In this document: positions 1 through 10,833 of the stretch, piece after piece
How positions within the stretch are numbered: the first letter of the stretch is position 1
Layout of the letters: every line of letters begins with the position of its first letter
From: Monoraphidium neglectum
Lineage: Eukaryota > Chlorophyta > Chlorophyceae > Sphaeropleales > Selenastraceae
Assembly (NCBI RefSeq): GCF_000611645.1
Contig: NW_014013593.1
Span: 1 to 48,669, forward strand
Length of the DNA: 48,669 nucleotides
Direction: 5' to 3'
The notes under the pieces: model-generated
Databases searched by the model: none
What the model was told of the DNA's origin: nothing
What the model saw: only the letters and a program-made list of their open reading frames with translations
Translations under genes and position numbers: made by a program

Positions 1-19
1 GGGAGGGAGGGAGGGAGGG
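1..19. repeat. (GGGA)n simple repeat
   Basis: The window opens with about five perfect GGGA units. They lie in what appears to be an intron upstream of the first recognisable exon of the isocitrate dehydrogenase gene (exon at 169). Confidence 0.8.
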
Positions 20-168
20 CGCCGGGTTCACAAACGTGACAGGATGTGTGAGGGTGTGCACCGCGCGTGAGTGCGTGGGTGTGGGTTTACAGCAGAGCTG
101 CGGCGCGATCCAGTCTCCGAGCGACGCCCGGCTGCTCTGCCGCCTCGCATTCGGACACACCCCCGCAG

Positions 169-2039
169 GCGTGCCAGGCCGTAGCCAAGAAGTACCCGGG
201 TGCGGAGACGCCTGGCGCGTGCAGCTGCCCAGCAGCTTCTTTGGGATTCGAGCGACGCCTTGTGCCTGATGCCTGTTTGGCGCGGATGCAGTGGCGCGGC
301 ACTCACAGAAGCCAGCTCGGAGTTGCGTTGCCCTTGCGTCTGTTGACGGACTCGCGCTTGAGCAACTGCTGTGCATTGCTCACCACATTCGCAGGCATCG
401 AGTACACTGAGATGATCGTGGACAACACCTGCATGCAGCTGGTGGGGACGGCCGCCGCCAAACGCAGCGCAGCAGCAACCACGGGGCAGGGGCAGCAAAG
501 GGGGCGGGGCGTTGCGCAGGACCCGCTCGCCGCCCACGGCATCTCTGCGGGCTGGCGCCGCGCCCGTGCTGCGCGTGGGCATGGCCGCTCGTGTCGATGC
601 TGATGCCGCGCCGCCACCCAAAAATCGTTGGGTGGGCCTATGGGTTGACGCAGCGACTCGGCTCCTGCCCTCCCCCGCCCCAGGTTTCCAAGCCGGACCA
701 GTTTGATGTGATGGTGGCGCCAAACCTGTATGGCAACCTGGTGGCCAACGTGGTGGCGGGTGAGCGGCGGGATGCGAGGATGCGCGGCGGGGCCGGGCCA
801 GCAAGTCAGCGGGGACTGCGAGAGTGCTCGAGTGCATTTGGGGCGTGCGGCTCACAGGGGCGCATGGGCTCGTTGCAGGGCGGGGCAAAGCGGCCGAGCC
901 TGCAGCGGCGCTGTAAGGGGGCGCCGCCTCTGTCCGGCCTGGTGCGGGCAGGATCCCGCGCAGCCGAGGCTCTCACCCCGGCCCCTTCCCCCTGCGACCG
1001 TCTTCGCCTGCGTGCGTGTCGCATCACCAGGCCTCTGCGGCGGCAATGGCATCGTGCCTGGCGGCAACATCGGGAGGGACTACGCCGTGTTCGAGCAGGT
1101 GAGGCGGCGGGAGCTGTCACACGTCACGAACCCTTGATCTGCACCAGTAGAGCGCCGCGCTGAGGCGCCGCCTTGTGGCGCCGAGGCATGGATTGGGTCG
1201 TCTCATCACAGCGAAGACGAGCTTGCAAGGGACGTAAGGGGATACTCAGGCTTCTCCAGCGTGCGCCACTTGCTTGGAAGCTGCCTCTCACTACCCCCCG
1301 CCAGACCCCTACCGTGCCTCCCCTATCCCACCCCACACACACCCTTGCACCCGACTCCCCACCCCCCACCGTCGGGCCCCCCTTTCACTCCCTCCCCTCG
1401 CCCCTTGAAAAAACAACTAGGGTGCGCGCGCGGTGTCGTCTGAGCTGGCGGGCCAGTCCGTGGCCAACCCCACGGCCATGACGCTCTCGACCTCCATGAT
1501 GCTGCGCCACCTCGGACTCCACAGCTTCAGCGACAGGTGCGTGGGGTGGACTCGCCGGTGTCATGTAATCAGGAGGGTGTTTGGACCCCCGCCCGTTGGG
1601 CAGCGCCCTGATCGCCTCGATACGCGCGGATAATTGCTCGTGTGTGTGTGTGTGTGCGTGCATGCGTGTGTGTGTGTGTTTGTGTGTGTGTGCGTGTGTG
1701 TGTGTGTGCGTGCGTGCGTGAGTGTGTGTGTGTGTGTGGCCCCAACACAAGTGTGGGTCAAGGGTGATCAGCTTCCGCCCTGCCGCCGCCACTGGCTGCA
1801 CGCCGCCCGCGCTGGGCGCGGCTTCACTCGCTAGTGGGCCGCACGGTTCGCAGCGGTCAGCCTGGCCAAGGCCCTGCAATTGTCGACTGCAAACCGCCAA
1901 CCGCCAACTGACGCGCAGGCTGGAGGCGGCGGTGCTGGACGTGTACTCCTCCGGCGACTTGAGCGCCCTGACGCCTGACGTGGGCGGCACGGGCAACACC
2001 CAATCCGTCGCCGCCGCTATCATCAACAGGCTGGAGTGA
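169..2039 (+). CDS. IDH1: NAD-dependent isocitrate dehydrogenase, regulatory-type subunit, mitochondrial (5' partial)
   Basis: Subunit of the mitochondrial TCA-cycle enzyme that oxidises isocitrate to 2-oxoglutarate with NAD+. Seven exons with matching phases are visible: 169-199, 395-441, 684-759, 1031-1098, 1421-1536 and 1919-2039, ending at TGA 2037-2039 (the first six boundaries are introns with GT..AG ends; earlier exons lie before the window). Family blocks appear in order: EMIVDNTCMQLV, KPDQFDVMVAPNLYGNLVAN, GIVPGGNIG followed by DYAVFEQGA, then NPTAMTLSTSMMLRHLGL and a C-terminal GGTGNTQSVAAAIINRLE. The PGGNIG and YAVFEQ wording resembles the regulatory (yeast Idh1/plant IDH-I type) rather than the catalytic subunit, which has a different loop there; this assignment is from remembered family patterns. 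Six exons are listed; only the N-terminal half of the enzyme is missing. A TGTAA signal follows at 2456. Confidence 0.88.
1639..1738. repeat. (GT)n/(GTGC)n microsatellite in the last IDH intron
   Basis: About 100 bases of GT repeats interrupted by GC and TT steps. It lies inside the intron 1537-1918 of the isocitrate dehydrogenase gene, so the Cys/Val and His/Thr reading frames through it are not proteins. Confidence 0.9.
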
Positions 2040-2455
2040 GGCTCATGTCCGGGGCGTCCGCAGCAGCGCCCCGACCGGCGCCCCTCCGGCCGGCAGTGCC
2101 GCGGCCGTGCCTGCGGGGCGCGGCCGCCCTGCGCTGGCCGCGGCCAGCAATGGGCGGCTCGCAGCGCGGCTGCACCAGGAGGGACAAGGGGCAGCACGCG
2201 CGCTTGTACATGCGGGCCGTCCTGCTGTCGGCGGGATCTCAACTTTTCGGCCTCCCCAAAGCTTTGTATCTCCTTTAGCTCACACGCATTCGGCCAGCAG
2301 CGGCGGGCAGCCGCGGCACGCGGCCAGACCGGCACCGTCTCGGCGCTCTCTTTTTTTTGTGCGAAGTGGCATCTGGCCGGCAAAGCCCCCGTTTCGTTTT
2401 GCGCCTGCTCAAGCTGATCCCTTGCGCGCGCCTGATCAAGGAAGAAGTGCATCCT

Positions 2456-2460
2456 TGTAA
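2456..2460 (+). terminator. TGTAA poly(A) signal of the IDH gene
   Basis: TGTAA is the typical green-algal polyadenylation element. It lies about 420 bases after the IDH stop codon, giving a plausible 3' UTR end near 2475. Confidence 0.55.
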
Positions 2461-4132
2461 ATGTCTCGACCCGGCCCCCTTTCACACAGCGGGGGGTGCC
2501 CAGAGTGGGAAGGCGCGGCGGTTGATGCCACGACCAGCAGGGGGCGCACCTTGCTCAATTGGCGCCAACGGAATGCACAACAAGACGTCGAATTTCCTGA
2601 CTCGGCCTCGAGGCATCCACCACCCACAACCAGGGGATGCAGTCGGTGTGCCGTGCACATGACGATCACCGGCAACCGCCGGTTAACGCGTTTGGGCCAT
2701 TCCACCCGTGGATCCACAACCAAACCTGGTGTGCAATTCGAGCAGGAATGACGCCGGGTCCAGCGCCATAGCAAACCCCCAAATGCAGTTGCCTTGCACA
2801 AGGCCGACGTGTCGCCCTCTGTCCCGCTGCAACCACGAGTTGCCAGCGTACCAGCGGCAGTGTGCGTCAGGACAGCGGCGGCGTTGAAGATGGAAGTCGC
2901 AAGGGCGCCCACAGGGTGCTGCAAGCAATAACGCTCGGTGACAGCGTCCGCATGAGATGATGTTTCTACAGCCATCCAGGCTAATTGCTGTCCTAACGGG
3001 TTTCCAGTGGCAAAGCGGCTTTCCAGCAAAGGGCGCTGCAAGGCTGTTGCCTGCTGCCGCGACCCCAGAAGTCGATCCCCCAGCGTCAGTCGCGTGTTGG
3101 GTGATGCTGCACGCCACATTGGCGTGTGTCCGTCAGGACCATTTGGCCTGCTGAGATGGGCGCCAGGGGCCCGCGATGAGGCGGGCGGCAGCCAAGACGG
3201 GGCGGTGCGCTGTGATTGTGGTCGGCACCCAGCAGTGCGAGTCCCTGGGGGCCCCCTAGGAGCGTGCAGAGCCCCTGGAATTCCCGCGGAGAGCAAAGCT
3301 TGTTATTCCCGCGTACATTACGCGCAATAAGTGCAGCCATTGGAGATACGGCACACGCATGTGCGGCCTCCGCGCACACGCGGCAGCCGCCGCCAGAATG
3401 CTAGCCCCCGCCGCAAGCGTACGCGCAGCCTCGCCTGTCAGCGGCGTGTGACCTGTGTTCAGGGCCCCTTCGAGAGGCCCAGCACATTCTGAAATGGTAA
3501 TGAGAAGGGAGGCGTGATGATAAGTACGCATTGGTATCGAAGACCCCACGGCCACACCCTCTCCCATTCCCCCGCCCCGTCAGCTCAGCCGTGCGTGTGG
3601 CGTCTGTTACACAGTCTGCGCGTGTCCGTGCAGTAAACAGGGGTTGTTCACGCGCCTGGATTGTTGCTCTGCTCATCAAGCTTGTGGCAGGTGCCCAGCT
3701 GGCTCTATCTGAGCGGAGCCACAGTTGGGGCCAGCCTGCTACGAAGCTTGCTGTAATCATGGCGACGGTTTAGCCGGGACCGCAGCGCCACCCAGGTCCC
3801 AGCAGAGGTGAACGCTTTTTACGCATGCCCAGAGACAGCAGCGAAATTCTTCTGCACCTCCTTCATGACAAATTCTTTGCCCTAAAGTCGAGGTCACGGC
3901 AAGTTCGCAGTCCATCCCGGCACTAACGCCGGAACTTTCGTCTGCAAAATGGAGTTGCGAGAGGGTCCGGATGGGGTCCTGCGACAACACAAAGTTCTTA
4001 ACCACATCTCAATATAAGGTTAATACCGTGCAGTTGGGGTCTCAGTTTCGTTCCAATATCGCAAACCTACTAGGCGCTGCCCAGCTTGCGATCCTCCACG
4101 CAGCCGCGTGGGCATAGAAGAGCTGCAGCATA
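2461..4132. other. Intergenic stretch, no supported gene
   Basis: About 1.7 kb between the IDH 3' end and the first pseudokinase start. The longest open frame (minus strand, 2436-3296) has no recognisable domain and no splice-supported continuation. The part before 4133 must hold the promoter of the first pseudokinase gene. AT content rises near 3960-4060, but I can name no element. Confidence 0.5.
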
Positions 4133-7100
4133 ATGGGTGCATGCGCTTCACAGCCGCATGGGGATGAGCTGCCACCCAGCGGGCCCGACATCGCGTGCCC
4201 TTCAGCCCGCCCAGTCACAGCAAGGGGCCACATCACGCACCACGACAGGGTCAAGGGCGCCGCCAGCGGCATGCCGCAAAATGCGTACTGCGTGCCGCTC
4301 AAGATGCTTGATTTCGAAGAAGAGAAGGTGCATTTCGCGCGCGCATGTGTAGTGATGGGGCTGGTTGCGCCCTGCCGCTGCTGAACCGTCATCGGGCCGG
4401 CGTCGATGACTGGGGGCCTGCCGTGATTGCGCGCTTGCACGACGAACACACACGGCAAACAGCCTCTGAATTTCCCAAGCCAAAACACGCACATGCACTC
4501 ACAGGGCGGCCTGGTGTCCGCGTCAACGCCTAGTGATAGCAGCAGCGGGAACAGTCCAGCATGGTGCAGCTGCACGGTCAGCCCCTGCCGCAGCACCCAT
4601 CAGGAGTCCTGGCGGCTCTCGGCCGCCGCCCTGGCCGCCGCTGCAGCCGCCTCGGAGGCATCGACGCTTTGGAGCTGCAACTGCTCTTCGTGGCTCCAAG
4701 GCGCTGCTGAGTGCACGCCCGAGGTGCCTCCCGCTCGCGCGCGAGGAGGGACGGCGGCATCTGCGCGCGGCTCGCGCTGCGTTGGGTTCGCTGGGGATGT
4801 GGGCATGGGGCAGGGCAGGCAAAGGCATGTGTCAGCTGAACCATTTGCCTTCAATTGCCTTCAAAACATGAACCAATACATCCCTGCCCCGCACTTGCCC
4901 CGGCATTGGGCCTGGTTACCGCAACAGCGGTCATCCCCTGGCTGCATGACGGCACCACCCCAGGTCGCGGAGTCCCTCACCCAGAGCCTGCTGGAGAGCG
5001 CCCCGGCCTGCGCCGCCACCGTGCGCGCGGCCGCAGCTGCCGGCGGCGCCCTGACCGGCTGGTCCCGGGAGCAGGTGGTCGTGGTGACGGGGCGAATTTG
5101 GGCACAAGGCGGCGTGGAGGTGTACCATGGATTTTACAACCACATGCCAGCCGCTATCAAGGTTGGTATGTCGACGACCTTTGGTGGGAGGAAGAGAAGG
5201 AGAGGGGGCCTCTTGAGGGCATGACCACCTGGAGCGCACAAGGTGTGGATGCGTGGGCGACTGTGCATCGTTGGCGTGGCCGCCCAGGGACCTGGCCGCA
5301 TGCGAGGGGGGCTGTGGCGCTATCACCAGTGCCGTGCCATGCCCCTCGAATCCCTCCTCGACCACCACCTCGAATGTATTCAACAGATCACGTACACAGG
5401 CAAATCGCCAACACAGGTGGGCCGCACGCTTGCGCTGATGCTGCGTGCCCCGGGCGCAGCGACTCTCGGTGGCTGCCGAGCCACCCACACCAAGCTTCCT
5501 TGCCTGCGCTCGTGCCCCTTGCTTGCCGGCTCCATGCCCGAACCTCGCACTCCCCTCCGTCCCCCACGGCGCCCCGCCCCCGCCCACCAGTCTGTGCGCA
5601 ACGCAGTCGAGATGGCGGTGCTGTCCAGCGTTCGACATCCCGGCATCGTCCAGGCCTTCGCCTGCATGCCCAACGTGACCGTCAACACAGCAGGTTGGTG
5701 CAGCAACAACATCCGGACATCCGGCCCCCCCTCCAAACAGAATGCTTTCAGCACTTGTCAAATATTGCTGCTGCGAGTGAGGGTGCGAGACCTTGGTGGT
5801 TTTTGGCTCCGATTTGCCCAGCCATTCACACGGCAACCTGCGTGCTGCACCACCGTCCACAAGCACACCTCCACACACGCACGGGCAGAGGCCAAAGACA
5901 GGACCACAGGTGTTGCCCGCGGCGCTCAGAAGCTGTGGTTTTGCAACCTCCTACCTGGTGAAGTGCGCCGGGACGCCCAATCCTGTGACGTCATCATCAC
6001 GGAGGTGTGTTGTGTTTGTGATTGTGTGATTGTGCCACTGTGTGTGAGTGCATATTTTTTGCGGTACCCTGCCGCACACCCAAAGTTAACTGTGCATTCA
6101 GGCGTGCGCTCCTTATTGGGTTGGTTTCTGATCTCTGGACTGGTGACGTGCACAATGTTGGGCCGTCAAATTGGAGGCGGTAAACTCCAATATCCCTTGC
6201 AATGGTTGCTGTGTTGCAGACCCACCTCTTGCCAGTGGTGTCCGCCTGCCCCCCTCCCCCCGCGCGCCCATGCCCTCTGCCAACTCCCACCTGCACCCCT
6301 CAACAGCTGTGCGACCGCGGAACCCTCAAAGACGCCCTCTCAGGGGGCGCGCTGGCCGCCGCCACTGCCGCCCTCAGCACCGCAGCCGATGAGGCCAGCT
6401 CGGCCACAGGCGTGTCTGCGACGGCGGCGACCCTCCTTATTGGCATCGCGGCAACCCTCCAGCTACTTCACCAAATGCGGCTGGTGAGGCGCCCTTGATT
6501 GGTCGTCTCAACGCAATGTTTCGGCCGCTGTTTGCTGCTGTGCTGCATCAGTGACCGTATCACTGCCAATGCCTGCTTGATTGGCTGCCATTACATGGCC
6601 CTGCTTTCGCGGCCGACCCAATTCGACAGCGCCTTTCACCGCTCTGGGCGCACCGCTTCGTCCCATTGCCGGCCTTGCGCCCTCCCCGCGCTGCTGCACC
6701 AGGCTCACGGCGGCGTCAAGGCAAGAGGCCTGCTGCACAGCGGCAAACACCGCTCGACACGCCCTGCCAGCCACCTGCCTCAGCAGCTGCGCACGCCTAC
6801 TACCGCAGCGGCTGCTGCCCATGAGTGTGGGGCCGGAGCTTGCTGCAATGTCACAGGCAGGCATCACACTCACTCCCCTGCTCCTGCCTCCAACTTCATC
6901 TGAACCGCCCCCATGCTGCCTTGTCGGCCCCTCTCATTCCGTCTCGTAGGCCGAAAACATCCTGCTGAAGTCGGATACTTCCTGCCCCTTGGGCTTCCAG
7001 GCCAAGGTGGGGGCACACCGCCACTGCAACTGGGCCCAAGGCTCCTGCCGCGCCGCCGCGGCCGACGGTTCGCGCAATCCACCAGTATAATTGGCCCCTC

Positions 7101-7779
7101 GTTCGTGCCAGCCGTCCGCACACCCATTGCCCCTTGCAGCACGCCCAACCTGGCCGAAGTGCGGGGCTGTGTAGATTGTCACCGACACGCATACAAACAG
7201 GCTTCCCCTTGACTCTCAATGCATGCAGCTGGCCGGCTTTGCCAGCACCAAGATCCTCGGCCCTGGCACGGGAGATGGCAGCCTGGGGGACATCACACCC
7301 GGCGACGCCGAGATCGCCCTCGCAGACGACGTGTTCGCCTTTGGTGCGCACGTGGGCCGCTGCCACCCCCCGCGCGCAGCTGCGCCTTTCCAATGCATCG
7401 ACGACGCCCTGCGCTGCCATTGATGTTGTGCGAGTTCGCGGGAGTATGTCATATGTATATGCCTGCCATACAACAGCGGTGCAACTGACTAGGTGCACGC
7501 CATTCGCCGGCCTCATTCGCAGGCGCCCTCGTCATAGGGACCCTGCAGGCCTGCTGCGGCTGGGGCGCCCGCGACGACCAGGCCCTGGGCCGCCGTTCAC
7601 TCCAGACGGTTGCCGCGGGTGCGCCCTGCCTGTACAGCACGCTCGCGGCCGAGTGCATGGCAGAGGACCCCTCCCAACGGCCGAGCATGTCCGAGGTTGC
7701 AGACAGGCTCGAGGCCCTGCTCCCCTCGGCCCCAAATATGATGCTCGCGAGGTCAGATCTGGTGCGATTCAGCTCTTGA
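4133..7779 (+). CDS. Membrane-anchored protein-kinase-fold protein, predicted pseudokinase, copy A
   Basis: Eleven exons with agreeing phases: 4133-4327, 4505-4723, 4964-5161, 5387-5416, 5591-5693, 5910-6004, 6307-6483, 6703-6720, 6950-7006, 7229-7343 and 7523-7779, giving 487 residues. The start MGACASQ fits N-myristoylation (Gly2, Ser6) with a palmitoylatable Cys4. Residues 66-138 are Ala/Ser-rich. The kinase fold runs from about 150. AAIK keeps the ATP-anchoring lysine (K204), the alpha-C Glu is kept (E221 in AVEMAVLSSVRHPGIV), and subdomain XI is kept (DPSQRPSMSEVADRLEAL). The catalytic loop reads AHGGVKAENILLKSD, so HRD is HGG. The DFG site reads LAGFASTKIL, so Asp is Gly. The activation segment is short and has no APE. 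Seen: both catalytic aspartates are absent. Inferred: a non-catalytic scaffold or regulator at a membrane. Exon 8 (18 nt) needs a GC donor. Start and exon structure are supported by copy B. Confidence 0.8.
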
Positions 7780-8347
7780 TCATTTGCACTTTTGTTGGAT
7801 GGCGTTGCTCTGGGCTCTGGGCAAAGTGCAGCAATGGCGTGAGCCCCAGCCCAGCGCCTGTGCAACGCCTCGATTCCGCACGGATGCCTCAAGAGATCAA
7901 GCACCGTTCCTACGCCTAAAGTCTCCAACTTTCTGCTGGACTGCACTCCTGCCTTGCCACGCCATATGCTTCTTGCCCGCTGCTCGTGACAATTGGAATG
8001 GCGCTGTGGTGCCTGGAATGTGTTGTTCCACAGGCCCTAAGGGATGCGCCCCCAAAGAATCTTGAGCACGACTCGTGCATTTCTGTGGATCTGTACCGGC
8101 TTGCAGTCTCCCGGCCCCTGCCTTGCGGCCCCGCCTGCACCTCATGCGTTCGTTGAGAAGGAATCCATATATAGGCCGCCGCTGGATGTTGACACTGCTA
8201 GCTGATTGCAATGTGCCCCTGTCTTCCGCGCGATTTCCTTGCCTTCCATACCACGCATTGATATGGCCGTGCCGGCAACGCGCCATGCGTGTCTTGAGCG
8301 TAGCTATGAGCGCCCCAATCAATCGGCCCATGCACGCGCGCTCTATT

Positions 8348-8383
<36 letters not shown>

Positions 8384-10833
8384 CGTGTGTGTGTGTGTGT
8401 GTGGGTGGGTGCGTGTGTGCGTGCGCGCGAGGTTACGCGCGTGCGTGCCCTGCCGCAGCTCCTCCTGGTGTCCACGCTTGGACCGGTAGGCCGCAACCGG
8501 GCACGTATTTCAATGTGCACACGGGTCGGCCCGGCGTTATCCTCCATGATCACCTTCTTACGCGTGTGAGTCCCTGTACACCGTGGCATTAGCACACCAG
8601 CGGCCAGCAGCGAGTTGCTGGCGGCTGGGCAAGAATTTGGAGCCAGGCTGTGTCCTATCAAATGGATGCCGAGCCCAAGAGTCTTACATGATTGGTTCCC
8701 ACGCCATTCTGTTGCTGAAGAGGCGGCCAGTGTTGTGCCTTGCGGCGAGCAAGCACACACTGCCCTTGCTTGTGGCTCGCATGGCGGCGCTTGTCGTCCC
8801 TGCAAGCATTTCGCTGCATGGGCACTGGCACGAATGCCTATTTCATAATGATTGGTTTGACAGGGTGCTTGCTATGATCAGCAAAATAGGACTGAGGTGT
8901 GCGGCCCTGATCGGCACGATGCCCCTCCCGTGATCGGCGGCTGCTGCCCGAACGCAAACGCACGCCCCCTTGAAACCCGCTTCCGTTATTCTGCCCGCAC
9001 CACTTCTCAAGGTGGCCACGCCCGCAACACGACACAGCAACCAACTTCAAACCAGGATATCTACCACCTACTTTGCACCACACGCCCTGATCCTCTGCTC
9101 ATCTACTTCCGTGATTGGCCCGGGCGCGTGCTGTGGCGTCCGCTGTGCGCCGGCGCCCTGCGCCAGGCCACGAGCTTCAGCCGAGCGCCGGTGCATCCAA
9201 TAGCACATGCATGCAGGAGCGCTTGCAAGCATCAGACTTTCCAGCACGCACCGCCTTTTATTGCATCGCTTTCATGAGCACGGCATGCGGTGCCGCGGGC
9301 CGCCCAGTCCCGCCTTGATCGTCGTGATGAGTGCATGCGTGTGGCGCGCCAAGCCCTGTTGTTTTCAAGGCGTCAATAATGTTGTTTTGGTGCCACGCCG
9401 CGAGCCTTTGGGTTCTGCCTATCAACAATACCTCTCTGCCAACGGTCTTCGCCCTTCTTGACGTAACAGGGCGAAGACCCTTCCTTTGCTTTCCACCCGG
9501 TCCTTCACACCAGGCACGCACAATCTCGCACAGTCTCGCCAAGCGCTCACACACATGCTGCCTTGAACGGCAAGCCGCGTTCGCGCCGGCCGCCCCTTGC
9601 CCTGCATAACCGTGGACCACACACTGATGATGCGTCCGGCCTGCGCGCAGGGACGTCCCATTCAGCTCAAAGGCACCCCCTGCCTCGTTCCGGAGCAGCT
9701 GCTGCGCTCTGGCTGGCTGCTTGGCCTTCACCACCCATTAAATACGTATGCTTGCAAGCCTGCGTGAACTCCCGCCCGTCATCGCAACAGTCACGATGGC
9801 CCTTGTTGGAATTTCTGGTACCCTCCATCATCACACATGTACCATCCCAAAACCCCAAAGCGGGGGCCCCAAACCTTCCCAAAGCGTGCGGCCGGACACG
9901 CCCCCAGGCTCGTAATCCTCTAAACGATGGGCCGCCCTGCTGGCCTTCTTGTCAAGCTGGACGTGTTGAGCATGTAACCACCAAATCTGTCTGTCTCAAA
10001 AGGCGAATGCCGCCGCGCTCATGCGCATCGCCCCGTCTGGAACCCTCGCCCCTACTTGACGATGCCATTATAAACATGCGGCCGCCTGTCGGGATGGCCC
10101 TTGTGTGTTTCAGGGTTACCTGCAAAGGGGCGCGCCGTGGTGGGGGCCCGTGGGTTCGGGGAATTGCGAGTCACGCGCGCACTGCATCAATCTGCCCATG
10201 TTCCCAGCCAGCGCCCGGCGCTTGCTGGACGCCAGTATGCATTGTGCACGGCATGTGCGACGTTGAAGGGGGCGGTGGCGCCCCGGCGCGGCGCTTGCAG
10301 CGGATTGTCGACGCTGGCCAGCAGGCGTGTGCGAGCTTTTACATCCTGCCCAGCTTGCTTTGTGCAATGTGACACATGGGGTGGGCCCGCCCGGGCTGAC
10401 TGCAGGGCTATCAGCGGCCCCGTCGTGGACGGTTCAGGATTATTGGACTTGCAGGAGTGCCCAAGCAATAGACAGCGTGTCAGTTGCTTTGGCTCGATGA
10501 ATCAAGTTCAGAGGCTTCACAAAATTTGCCCTTCGAAGTTTACCACCAATGACTCGCTTACGAGGTCGCAGGCCACTTCCAGACGAATTCCGACCACTGC
10601 GTCGACACGCACTAGTGCCACGGGTGCACGCCATCAGCATCGGTCATTCTCGGCGCTTTCTTCAGGGACTTTTTGACCCTGAATATTGAATTTAATCGCT
10701 TTGCTGAGGTGCTCAAAACCTTCACACACTCAGGACACGGTGCCGTCACAGCACCGTGCTCGTGATCGCAGGTCGGGGTGTGCGGCGTGAATATCACCAT
10801 TCTGCAGGTTGTGAAAGCAGAAACTGCTACAAA
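7780..10833. other. Spacer downstream of pseudokinase A with a duplicated island
   Basis: About 3 kb without a supported gene. It holds a GT microsatellite (8349-8429) and a segment (about 8570-9270) that resembles the DNA downstream of copy B (about 14880-15640), see findings. A TGTAA occurs at 9973-9977, a possible but distant poly(A) signal. The part before 10834 must hold the promoter of copy B. Confidence 0.5.
8349..8429. repeat. (GT)n microsatellite
   Basis: Nearly perfect GT repeat that decays into GTGC and GTGGGT units. It lies about 570 bases after the stop codon of pseudokinase copy A. Confidence 0.9.

Noticed and set aside
1385..2485. 366-codon minus-strand frame across the IDH 3' part
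   Set aside because: It crosses confirmed IDH exons and a (CA)n tract giving His/Thr repeats. No domain is visible.
2436..3296. 286-codon minus-strand frame in the IDH-kinase spacer
   Set aside because: Not recognised as any family, no linked exons, no poly(A) signal in place. Chance openness is likely in GC-rich DNA. Left as unassigned.
9563..10372. 269-codon plus-strand frame between the pseudokinases
   Set aside because: Mixed composition without family motifs or splice-supported neighbours. No counterpart downstream of copy B was seen.
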